From: Bicyclus anynana
Taxonomy: Eukaryota; Arthropoda; Insecta; Lepidoptera; Nymphalidae
Reading direction: 5' to 3'
Assembly (NCBI RefSeq): GCF_947172395.1
Contig: NC_069098.1
Coordinates: forward strand, 4,147,001-4,211,000
DNA length: 64,000 bases
Part shown: positions 42,768-53,967 of the stretch, one piece after another
Layout of the letters: each line of letters starts with the position of its first letter
How positions within the stretch are numbered: position 1 is the first letter of the stretch
Program-made: the position numbers and the translations under genes
Notes under the pieces: model-generated
What the model saw: only the letters and a program-made list of their open reading frames with translations
The model's database searches: none
What the model was told of the DNA's origin: nothing

Positions 42768-43942
42768 ATGAATGAAATGAAATGAAAATATACTTTATTG
42801 TACACCACACAGAAACATACGATACAGAAAAATAATGGAAAGAAAGAAAAATGCACAATAGGCGGCCTTATCGCTAAAAAGCGATCTCTTCCAGGCAACC
42901 TAACGAAGAAACTAATAATAAAAATTATAAAGATATAGGCTAGGGTGTACAGAGGTAATATATAAAAGAAAATAACGCATAAAAAAGAAAATAGTTAAAT
43001 ACTTATGTAACAAAATACTAAGAAATATCAACATATATAATATACAATACGATACATATACCATATAATACAAATTGTATATTTACAATATTTATACATA
43101 CGTATACGAGTATATATATAAATATAGATATATAATAAATATAAATGTATAAAAATGTAAAAAAATATATATATAAACATGTCATAAACACAACAAACCA
43201 TGACGATAATTATTAAAAAAAAAAAAAAAAAATACAAAATTTAAGGTGGAAAGTAATGTTTACCAATGAGCCCCTTGAATATCGGTAAAGATTTCGCACG
43301 TCTGATATCAGGAGGGAGAGAGTTCCACAGCCTTACGGATTCGACAGCAAAGGATCTAGAGAAAAAAGAAGTACTATGAGTGGGAATTTTTAAGATAAGG
43401 TTATCGTCAGAACGGAGTGAACGACAGTGAGTATCACTAAGAAACTCAAACCGTTCTTTCAGATAAAAAGGAGTATAGTGATGGAAAAGAACAGAGTATA
43501 AAAGAGACAGAATATGAGTATTCCTGCGAAGACGAATCGGAAGCCACTTGAGCTTAGTCCGAAATTCAGAAATGTGGTCATATTTTCGAAGTCCAAATAT
43601 GAACCGAATGCAGAGATTTTGAATACGCTCAAGTTTATTAAATTGCTCAATAGTTAAATCTAGATAGCAAGTATCAGCATAATCAAGAATTGGTAAAAGG
43701 AGAGATTGAGCCAACGTAATTTTAGTAGGTATAGGCAGGAAGTTACTGAGACGTCGCAAAGAATGTACTGCTGCAAACATCTTCCTGCTCACTTCGCTAA
43801 CCTGAGGGACCCAAGAGAGATATTTATCAAATACAACACCTAGATTTCGTACTGTATCGCTAAATGGTAGTTGAACTCCATCAAAAACAACACAAGGAAG
43901 TGTTGTCCAGTTAATACGGGCAACATATTTGTAATATGTCAA
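42768..43942 (-). mobile_element. Jockey/CR1-like non-LTR retrotransposon, 5'-truncated
   Basis: Minus-strand ORF 43942-43241 (233 aa) is the C-terminal part of a reverse transcriptase (LGVVFDKYLSWVPQVSEVSR, then YADTCYLDLTIEQFNKLERI and FAVESVRLWNSLPPDIR), the typical region after the catalytic domain. A 3' UTR with GGTTGCCTGGAAGAGATCGC and a CATTT-repeat tail ends at 42768. It is truncated at its 5' end next to the SINE at 43960. Confidence 0.9.
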
Positions 43943-43959
43943 AATGTTTCAAAATTCGA

Positions 43960-44255
43960 CGGCCTCCGTGGACGGAGGTCCTGGGTTCAATCCCCAGCTG
44001 GGCCGATTGAGGTTTTCTTAATTGGTCCAGGTCTGGCTGATGGGAGGCTTTGGCCGTGGCTAGTTACCACCCTACCGACAAAGACGTATCGCCAAGCGAT
44101 TTAGCGTTCCGGTACGATATCGTGTAGAAACCGAAAGGGGTGTGGATTTTCATTCTCCTCCTAACAAGTTAGCCCGCTTCCATTTAGATTGCATCACTTA
44201 CCATCAGGTAAGATTGTAAGTAAACAGGGGCTAACTTGTAAAGAATAAAAAAAAA
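43960..44255 (+). mobile_element. tRNA-derived SINE, copy 3
   Basis: GGCCTCCGTGGACGGAGGTC: the promoter region is shortened by an internal deletion between the A and B boxes. The rest follows the copy at 945 closely and ends in AATAAAAAAAA. Confidence 0.8.
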
Positions 44256-44452
44256 TGTGAATATTTTCTATCATTTATTTCTTATCACAAATAAATAACA
44301 GATGAGATGATGAGAGATGTATATATTTCGTATGCTGGATCTCGTACTATAAGTGTCGAATAGTCTAACCGTAAGTTTTGTCATTATTTTACTTGATGAC
44401 AATTGACAAAGACAAAGTTTTGAATCAGACACCTATTATAAGGTGGCGATAT

Positions 44453-44645
44453 CGGCCCTAAGCCATCATTCGCACGAGAGTTTTTTAACGAGAAAAGTGT
44501 TCAAATTTAAAAAGTTAAATGAAGGTCTACTTCCAACGCGCAAAATTGAAAATGCAGTGTTGCAAAAAAGCGTCGTGTTTTAAAAACGCTGTATAATTGG
44601 GAATGCATTTATCGTATTTCAACGCTCTCGTGCGAATGAGGGCCT
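44453..44645. mobile_element. MITE with 'GGCCCT..TTCGCACGAGAG' inverted ends
   Basis: Left CATCATTCGCACGAGAGTTT and right CGCTCTCGTGCGAATGAGGG are inverted ends of a common lepidopteran short element. No ORF. Confidence 0.7.
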
Positions 44646-45069
44646 AATCTTTCCATTTCCTAATAGAAAATAGCGAACAAATATGCAATTCTTATGTTTT
44701 CTTAAATATTATTAATTATATTATTATTTATATTTGTTGAATTTATATCAAGGAATTCTGAAAGAATTTTCTTGGAAATACCACTGATTTGAATTCTTTC
44801 AGAATTCCTATGCCACAATAATTTGATTTATTTTTTTGATTAGAAACACAACTTTATTAAATAAAATTATTACTGGACTGATTAATTGATTGAATATATA
44901 TTTTTTGAATTATCAAAAGTAAACTAATAAAAATATTGTGCGTGAATTTTGCTGTGTTTTGTTTTATATATGTTATATTTTTTTTAAAAATTGTTTTGTT
45001 AGAAAATTCGATTAGAGATATAATTTTGGATATTATTTTGCAATAATTGTCGCGGTGTCTATCCTTGTG

Positions 45070-45235
45070 TCTATAGCTTGGCAAGTTCGTTAATGACACT
45101 CCCATGATATGCGGGCGACGGGGCGGGGAGGAACGCGCGGGTGTGAAGTAGTGCGCGCGGGGGCATTGCTGCTCCCTTCCGGCCTGCGCGGACCATCGGT
45201 GGTGTTACGAACGAACTTGCCATGCTATAGCTGTC
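45070..45235. mobile_element. GC-rich MITE with inverted ends and CTATAGCT flanks
   Basis: TTGGCAAGTTCGTTAATGAC at the left pairs with GTTACGAACGAACTTGCCA at the right. CTATAGCT occurs on both outer sides (45070-45077 and about 45228-45235), a candidate 8-bp target duplication. The body is about 70% GC (GGGCGACGGGGCGGGGAGG) in an AT-rich neighbourhood, which could be mistaken for a promoter island. Confidence 0.65.
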
Positions 45236-45589
45236 CCAAGTTGATAAGCAATGTTTGTTGCCTTCAGGCTTGCAGTAACACCACATATCACGAATCTCAT
45301 TTTCATTTCTTCCTCACACTTCTGATAAATTATGAACTAATAAAAATATATAAAAATGGTGGTCGCAGTCACATATCATATGAATCTCTTAAACAATGCA
45401 GCCTAAGGTACGACCCGATTTTACTCGCACAAGCGTCATATATTTTAATATTTAATGAGTATTCGAATGTATGCTCAAAGATTAATAGTCTTTGGCCACT
45501 TGAACAAAATATTTATTAATTACTTTTACCTAGCAAACATTGTGTATGCAATATTCATGGCAAGTTGGACAAAATTCCGAATTTAACGA

Positions 45590-46005
45590 ACCATGATAGG
45601 CGTTTTCTTTCCAACCTTAGTTTTTGTAGGCTTTGAAATTTCAAATCAATTCATAAACATGGATTAAAATTTAAACCTCAATTTTCTTCAAAGTAAAGTA
45701 GACTTAATCACTACTTTTTAAAGTCCACTTTGCTTTGAAGATAATTGATGTTTAAATCCTTACCCATGTTTATAAATATGGCTGTTAGAATCTATTTATT
45801 ATTACAGTTAGAACCGATTATTTCTAAAAAGTTCTATGTTCGGCTATATGTATGTTTTTGCCGAATATGTAAAGAAATATACTTAACAATAAGTAGTACA
45901 TTGTGGGACAATTTTCAGGAACTTTTTCAACGATTTTCACGAGTTTTCCAAATGACTGAAGTCTGGAAAATGGCTTGGCAGGAAAACGCCCCACTATCAT
46001 AGTTC
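45590..46005. mobile_element. Large fold-back element
   Basis: CCATGATAGGCGTTTTCTTT at the left and GGAAAACGCCCCACTATCAT at the right are inverted. Inner arms (ATTTTCTTCAAAGTAAAGTA against CTTTGCTTTGAAGATAATTG) add a second fold. The short ORFs in it look meaningless. Confidence 0.6.
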
Positions 46006-46800
46006 GCGACGTTTATAATTTGTAATTGAATGAATTATGAATATCATATGGATAGACAAAGTTTGAGCTGTTTGATTATTAATAAATATTTTGTTCTTGG
46101 GCCCAAGGAACATAAAGCTAATAGCACATATATCAACCGGAAAGGAATCATCACTGTATCGCCTCGCTTTATGAGTTTGTCCCGAGGCGAGGCGATAATT
46201 TTACGATTCCGATTAGTGTGCATTGTAGTGGAGTTTCATATTGTTGATATGGTGACGATCCCTTTCCGAATGTATTGTGTGCTCTTACCCTTATGTGTCT
46301 CTGTAAAACGTAACTCTACTCGGAGAGTTACAATATTTAGTGGAAATAAATAATACATAGTAATTTAGATGAATATTAGGCAGTTTTATGTGGATAACAT
46401 TTTAGATTCGAGCAACAAACAAAAAATTCATATTATTATTACAGTTACATAATAGTGATTGATGTAAATATGTATTGTATAAAAGACATGTTTTTATTTT
46501 CATTATCAAAATTTCTGTCTGTAAAGCTATTGTATTATTATAGATGTATGATTTAGTGTTATTTGCATAAAACGTAAGTTTAAAGCATCTCACTGACATA
46601 GAGATTGGAACAACATTTTTGAAGTTATACTTCTTTGGATCTGTAAAACTTAAATCACACTAAGTTTGTGTGCATTTCTGTTACATTTAGTTCCAGAAAA
46701 ATATAATATGTGGTTCCTGAGAAATTTTGTTCACGAATGAACTCAAGATGCATGTTCATTTACTTTCCAGAGTGAGTCGCTTCTTTTGCTTCATACACTA

Positions 46801-46833
46801 CTCAGTATCAGTATCAGTATCAGTATCAGTATT
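46801..46833 (+). repeat. (CAGTAT)5 microsatellite
   Basis: CAGTATCAGTATCAGTATCA and onward, five hexamers. Confidence 0.9.
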
Positions 46834-46977
46834 GTCGAAGTATGCCAGACTAGTTCGTAGTAGACTCGTATCAATATGAGGCCCTTAATCATAAGATTGA
46901 TCATGCAATGGTGCAAACTGGCGCCTCTTCGCTGCAGTACATTTTGTGAGAAGGCTGGGGAATTGTTTAATCACTTT

Positions 46978-47127
46978 GGGTATAAAATAACAACCACCAC
47001 CTTTAAAAAACGTTTATTACAATTTTATGGTCTAGAGTTGCAAACATTCATTGGGTTAAAAATAACAGCCACCACTTTTAAAACATCATTTATTACAATT
47101 TTATGGTCCAAAGTTGCAAACATTCAT
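46978..47127 (+). repeat. ~70-bp tandem duplication
   Basis: 'GGGTATAAAATAACAACCACC ...TTTATTACAATTTTATGGTC...GTTGCAAACATTCAT' occurs twice in a row with about 10% divergence. Confidence 0.75.
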
Positions 47128-47525
47128 AATGCAACAATATAAAAGTATAACTTCAAAAACTATTACACGTAATATGGTGTCCATGGGAGGCTTTAAAAAT
47201 GGTCGCTTGACGATTTTAAATATATCTCTCAGTACAGGAAATTAGTGTTAAGCTATATTGTATGTATCTATTTAATAAAAAGTATGTTGTTTTTTCATAC
47301 AGTCCTAGATATTGCACGATAAGTATCACAATCATGAATGCTTTGTTGTTACAGCAGTAATATATAAATTGTTGCTGCAACAACATAATTTCGAAAAATA
47401 TTAGGACTACATGAAATAGGTCTAAAAATATGTATCACAAGAATGTACATGTATTTTTTTTTAAATCTTTAGTTGCATTTACAATACAGTTTAAATTTCC
47501 ACATAAAATTAGTGTAGGTATTTAA

Positions 47526-47597
47526 TTTTTATTTCAAAATCATGTTAATTTTTATTTCAAAATCATGTTAATTTTTATTTCAAAATCATGTTAATTA
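47526..47597 (+). repeat. 23-bp tandem triplication
   Basis: TTTTTATTTCAAAATCATGT followed by TAA, three identical units. Confidence 0.9.
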
Positions 47598-47599
47598 AC

Positions 47600-50500
47600 A
47601 AATTAATGTATTTAATTTGTTTTTTGGTGTTATATTTACGTGATTTTTGTCTATAAGTACGTATAGTCTGTGCCCATAGCCAAGTTACACTTTATTTCTC
47701 ATACTAACAACGCTTCAAAAACAAAAAAAAATATGGGAATTTATGTGATCCATAGACCAATTATTGTACTTTTATCGTACACAAATTTATCAACAAAATT
47801 GTCGTTTTTTGAGGGGGGTTACCTCACCCATCGAAAATATTTAACATCAATAAATATAACACTGCACACAACTATAAATTTTAAACCGTTATGTAAGTTT
47901 AACAATTTAAAATTTATAATTGTGCAGTAGTATAAGGATACACGACATTATATTTATTGGGTATATTTATAGTGTGATTTTAACACAGTGAAAAATTTCT
48001 ATAGACACAGTTTGTTGATCATAATCAAATACTTTTGACAGAGAGGTAACCTCTAGCAAGGCAGGTTAAAGATCACATATTGATAATGAATGGCATCCCC
48101 ATTATTTTTAGTCTATCAAGCGTTTAGCATTCATAGACATGACTAGAAATATAAAAAGCCTGAATTTAGCTTCCTTTTCGCAACATGGTGCAGTTTTTTA
48201 TTTTTCTGGCCATGCTATACCGTGGTCCAAATATTTTTGTTAATTTTGGATCAATATTTTATTATTACATTTTAGAAGTTTATTTTATATGACAATTTCA
48301 TGTGTATTAAGTTTTATTTTAATTGTTTTATTGAGTACTTAGAAACATTGAAGCTCTCTTTTTTTTTTGGCTGATTCCACTTTAATCCCATTACTTGATA
48401 CCCGGTATATGAAACTTTTAGTATTTGTTTGGTTGTTTCTTTTTAGCTAACTATTTCGAAACCAATAATTGACAACAATATCTATTACATGAAAAGATCA
48501 TAAATTTATTGATTATAAAAAAACACACACTAATTGAAAAATAAGTTTTAAGATTCAGCTTGACGATATGCTTTTATATAAAGTCAAAGAGAAATATAGT
48601 GTGTATAGATAAACATAAAAATTAAAAACTACAAATGTTTTGCAACAAAGATGTATCTATTTATTGTAAGAATGTCAGGATTATGTTGTTTTTCATAAAG
48701 TGGTCTATATAAAGTTATAAACACTTAATGGAATGGGGTTACAATGGAATAGCCCTCATTTAATTATTTAATTACAATTTTCGTTCCTCATTTTAAATGA
48801 CGATTATAATTAATAACATTGAGCCTTAAATGAATAGGCGCCCATTAGGCACTGGCCTTTGCAAACTATATTTATCAAACAGGTGATCAAAGGCTAAGAG
48901 ATAAAAAGACAAGTTAGTCTACATTTAGCTCTCATATGTCCCATTGCAACGAAATAGCATAAATATTGTCCATCTTATAGAAAGATAAAAATTATTTTCT
49001 GCTCCATTGCAATGCAAGAGATTTATATGTAGAAAATTATCTCTTGGTGTGCAACCTGGGCCTGTTCGAGGTAGTGTTTAGGTAAACATTTATGAATGTT
49101 TATGATTTTTTTCAATTCATAATTATCAGCCCATTTTAATGACCCACTCATGGACAAGGCCAGGCCTCCCTCTTTATAGGAGAGGGGATATGGAGCTTAG
49201 ACCCACCACACTGCTCCAATGTGGGTTAGTGGGTTTTAAATTGATTTTTATTATTAAAAAATAGAAAATGTGCAAAAGTGCATAGTTAAAATTATGATTA
49301 TAATTAAGAAAAAGAAAACAATTATTTATTATATCATATTAATTTCTGTTCAAAATTACTACTTTAATTATGATTAATTGCAAATATGAAAATGATTAAT
49401 ACTCACAACTACTAAAGAGCATATTGGTAATTCTGTGTTAAAAATGTGAAAACACAAGTGTCATTCCAAAATGATATTTATTAATATATTATGTACATTA
49501 ATGTTTATCATTGCAATTTTTTTTATCCATTTCATAAGTACACATCAGAAACTATACAATGTGAATTAATGACATTTACTTAAGTATTGAAGTTTTTAAG
49601 ATTAGTGAAATGAAAAAGAAAATGTATAAGGACCAAGTGTTTTTATTGAATAAACAACAATGTTAATAATTGGGCTATACACCATATTATTATAGTCAAG
49701 AAATTCTTCCTTCAGCCTTATTGCTTTGTCTTGCATTGTAATGTATGATTTAATTGCAAAATATTAGAGTTCAAAGTTATGTTCACGGTCTTTTTCACAA
49801 CTTCTTTCATAGTAATTAATCTTTTCTTTCACAGTTCAGTAATTTCAATAATTCAACTTTTCATTTCAATAATTCACTTGTTTCTCAATTACTAATTATT
49901 ACATAGTACAAAATGGATTTACTTCAGCTGTGTTCGCTTAGATCTTCTAAAGTATCTAATGGATTTAAATGCAGTTTTCAGCAATAGTGATTCAAGAATA
50001 CAATACATACATATTATATGTATAACATAAATCTTCCTTTTTCAGTCTCTCTGCCACACATTGGACCCGGCACTAGCATGGTGAATCCATGGAATGCTAA
50101 GTTATTTGTTCTATGTTTTAAAGTAATTTAATCTTTAAATTTTCCAGTTCAAGACCATACATTTAATTAACTATTTGATTATAAATATGCTACATCACAT
50201 AACTTTTAAAAGGTGAAAGTTTTTGTAACAAAATTATGTTGCTAATACTAATTCGCCTTCCGAACCAGTGGTAGAATCTTTACAAATAGTCAACTGACAT
50301 ATTGTATACTGAGCCTACTTGAAATAAATGAATTTTTGATTATGATTTAATTGAATGTAGCCCGATAACAATGTTGTCTTGCACATGAGTAGCACTTGGT
50401 CAATGGTAAATGGATATATTTTTTCAAAACAAATCTTCAGTTCAAAGATTTTTTTCATCATTTAACTAATCTTATGAAACAATTTATTCATCTCTCTGAT

Positions 50501-52200
50501 GTCATTGCATACTTTATTTATTAACCTGGGCAGCAGGTGTTTTAGTTGTGATATTGCCTATAGTCTACATGTGGAATGTATTGAAAATTGGTTAGTTACA
50601 TGTTATATTGTTTGTGTATCAGTCATACTTTAGCTAGTGGACTCTTTCACATTGGTATATGGGCAACTGACCAAGTTATCTTTAATTCACACATGAAGAG
50701 TTTAATCTTAAAGTTTTGTATACGTTTACTTTTAATGAGTCACGGATGTGACTTTAATATTAGTATCAGCAAATATAATAATAATTAAGTAGGTAGTTAT
50801 TTTTTAACATTTTTTAATTATTATACCAGTGTATCAATTGAAGGTAGATTATTTTTAATTATTAAAATATTGTTATAAGATTTTTTAGGAGTGAGACATT
50901 TAAAATGTTGTTTTTTTTATTAAACCTATTTCTTAGAATTTATGCTTAATATAGTTTAGTTTTACAGAAATTATAATGAATGAACAGTATTTCATGTAGA
51001 TTTAAGGTAATTTTATATCTAAAATAATAATTGACATATTTTTTTTTATAATCTGTAAGAAATGGCAAAAATATATTGCTTTATGTGGGTGAATTAATGT
51101 GAATTATGAACCCCTGTGCAAGGACTGTTGTAACAGTTTAATTAATTATTTATGTAACATAATTATTGTAACTGTAGAAAACTTCCTATTATTTTGTAGT
51201 ACAATTGAGTATAATAAATGATTCGGAAATGTGTAATTTATTGTTTGAATTCTTATCTACCACTAATAGGAATAAGATAAAATTATTTAAAAGTATTGGT
51301 TTATGAGCTAACATCAATTATAATTTTAAAACAAGATAAATCATATTAGTTTTTGTTAATTGAATGTTTAAAAAAATTAACATTAACATTATGACCAATA
51401 TTCCATTTTTCCTTAAAATTAAGAGCCTGCAAGGAGTTGAGTGAGCAGTCCAAACCTTATCAAGCCTTTAACAAGGTTCTTGTTGTAAAGACTAGATGAA
51501 ACTGATATCTGTTATCAGCCTAATTACTATCTGGTGGAAACCTGGAAAACTAATGTCTAACCAGCAGAGTACTGGATTTAGAAAATATATATTTTTAGGT
51601 GATGAAATCCAATATTTATTACTTATTAAAACAACTATATAATAAATTACCTAAAGTGTTTTTCAGATAACATGGGTACAGTGACAGTTGCCTGTACGAT
51701 GTGCATAATACAAACTATTAAATCGCAGCAAACTTTCAAGAGTTAAACAAACTGTCACTCTCACCATTCTACATGAAAAGAACTGTAGTACATAAACGGA
51801 ACAAAGCAAATTATGGTGAATGTGCACTAATTTCTCTGAATCCAGAGGCAACAAGCTGTTTTGACTCCTCATAAATAAGGCTAGCTTTAAAAAAGTTTTA
51901 GTTAGCTAGTAGTGTTGAGTAATTTTCAGCATTAGCTGCTGATCAAAAATAAGGGTCACAAATGCAACGAATTTGCATTAACGTAAGTTAAAAATCAAAC
52001 AGTAAAGTTCTACCAGATATATGGCAGCTGAATGTTCAGCTAAAGGTAGGCAGAGTATCCTCTTAAAGTGCTATCTGTTTTATCTCTAGCATGACTTCAC
52101 TTTACAGAATTCTGCTGTACATGAGTAAGCATGTATTTTCAATAGATTTCTGTCTTTGCAAAACTAAGTTCACAAAACAAAATTATTTTAGAAAATAATT
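47600..52200. other. AT-rich region without recognisable genes
   Basis: No ORF above about 90 codons has family resemblance or codon bias. A retroelement-tail fragment (GGAGCTTAGACCCACCACAC) lies at about 49130-49240, and a TTGGACCCGGCACTAGCATG motif at 50061 recalls those at 38009 and 41578. Nothing else stands out. Confidence 0.5.
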
Positions 52201-52217
52201 ACAAATTCATCAGCAAA

Positions 52218-52757
52218 TCAAATGTTAACATTTGGTATACCAGTATTAACACCAAAAGAAACTTCAATGTATTTCAAAAGTCTTCGAGCCAAGAAGTTAA
52301 CATCTTTTTGCTTTGACACATTTGCAGTTAACATATCAAGTCTTTGTGTTGAGCAGAAAGTTACCAATTCACTTGAGTTCACCGCCATATCATGTATTGA
52401 GGAGTCCATTGCATTCACAAGCACCACACGACATATCCGTAGGTCCGGATGTACCTGCTTTAATATATCATTCGCCCAATCTAAGCAAAACAGTCTACTG
52501 GAGTCCACTGCAATGATGATAAAATCTATAGACAGTTTACCCGTTAACTGAGACTGTTCTGTGATATCCTTCAAGCACAAAGAACGTAACACTACTAGTT
52601 TCCACGAAAAGTCACCCATTTCGTGAACATTCATCAGTGCTTCTGCTATGTTATCAATAACTGTATTGTTTGTAGAAAGAACTACAACTGACAAACTGTT
52701 TTTGTAGCAAGTAGAGCCAACCCATGGTACTATCAAGTCGTCTTCGATTGTTGACAT
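52218..52757 (-). CDS. CENPM: Centromere protein M-like
   Basis: 179 aa in one exon, close to the ~180 aa of CENP-M. A central IDFIIIAVDSSRLFCLDWAN strand-turn and the helix-strand order that follows (LKQVHPDLRICRVVLVNAMD, then RRLLKYIEVSFG and TGIPNVNI at the C-terminus) align by eye with the small-GTPase-like fold of CENP-M, which lacks nucleotide-binding motifs; no GxxxxGK P-loop is present here. CENP-M is part of the CENP-HIKM inner kinetochore complex. It is divergently transcribed from ATRX copy B, about 1.2 kb away. The call rests on length, pattern and C-terminus; a profile search is the test. Confidence 0.6.
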   Translation of the reverse strand: MSTIEDDLIVPWVGSTCYKNSLSVVVLSTNNTVIDNIAEALMNVHEMGDFSWKLVVLRSLCLKDITEQSQLTGKLSIDFIIIAVDSSRLFCLDWANDILKQVHPDLRICRVVLVNAMDSSIHDMAVNSSELVTFCSTQRLDMLTANVSKQKDVNFLARRLLKYIEVSFGVNTGIPNVNI

Positions 52758-53639
52758 TTTGACACAATCTACGTCTTTTTAAATAAATAACCTTAATGTT
52801 TAGAAGTTATTTATACATAAAACTTTTTATAATTTAAACATTTCTTGAAAAGAAAAATTCTAATCAAAGTATCAATAATTTCAAATTTGAATCGAAATAA
52901 AAATGACGGTTGGTCAGTGACACTGACAGCAGCATAGTTTAACTATTTTATTCTTCGTTGTGGCTTCATGGCTTTGCAGTTTGTGCATGTAGTTAATCCT
53001 CGTATTAATTTTTTATCAAATATCTTGCAATATTATGGCGAAAGTGATCAAATATAGTCCATCGTTCGTGTTATAAAGTATTAGTTGTTGTTATCCGTCA
53101 GTCAGTCCTAGTTAAGTCAAAGTCATGTTTTAGTAAGGCAAAGGCCTTTTAAAAAACTTTTGATAGAGTCTACCGAGGAAAGCGAAAGTATTCACTTGAA
53201 GTGCTCTTGCTAAACTTCCACTTCACTTGTGCACCTTTATAGAACAATATTGAATGAAAATGCATTATATTTGCAGCAACGAAGCCCTAAAATGCAGTAA
53301 ATCAATAATAATAAAACGTATATGTAATTTTTACGATTTTCCAGCCAAACTCCAAATGTTTATGTATTTTAAACTGTGCGCACTATCCGTTGGTAAAGTA
53401 GTATTTTAGGAGGTAAATCTCTGAATATACTAAACTGATTTTGATAATTCTTATACCCCTAAAAAGACACGGTATTTGTGAGTGTCTATATTTTATCCCG
53501 ATTTTCGCACGGGAACGATAACTATGCGAGTTAAAGCGCGGGACGGTCTAGTATCAAATATAATGCGTGAACGCAACGCTCACTAGCAAAATATGGAAAA
53601 AGTAAAAATGTGGTCGCGTGCGTGAATCGTGATCGTTGT

Positions 53640-53713
53640 GATCGCTTAGTAACGTATTCATAGCGAAGTTAAGCACAAAAAAGCTAGAACTCAGAGCCGT
53701 AAAGCAAAAACAG
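53640..53713 (+). other. Possible 5' UTR exon of ATRX copy B
   Basis: GCCGTAAAGCAAAAACAG|GTGAGT ends a stretch without useful ORF; an acceptor-like CTTTCAG at about 53883 lies upstream of the ATG at 53968. The arrangement would give a non-coding first exon. Weak evidence, splice-site only. Confidence 0.4.
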
Positions 53714-53967
53714 GTGAGTAATTTCATTCTGTGGTTATGGAACAGATTAAAGTGATTGAATAAAAGCTCTTTCTTTGTCTTTGACACTAATAAAAAATAA
53801 TAATAATGGCGAAGCAAAACCTGTGTTGCCGCGAATATCTTTTTCTAACAAATTAAATTCTTATTGTGCTAAGTGAACTTTCAGTAATTCAGATGAGATT
53901 TTTCAAGATAATTTGGCAAATTGTACTTGTGCTGCGCGTATAAATGTAATAATAAATATTTTTTGAA

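Noticed and set aside
43028..43237. 69-codon ORF rich in Tyr, Ile and Phe
   Set aside because: Translation of a low-complexity TATA-rich stretch in the LINE 3' region.
45109..45519. 136-codon ORF starting in the GC-rich element
   Set aside because: It spans the MITE boundary into AT-rich DNA, with no recognisable domain and an abrupt change of codon usage at the boundary.
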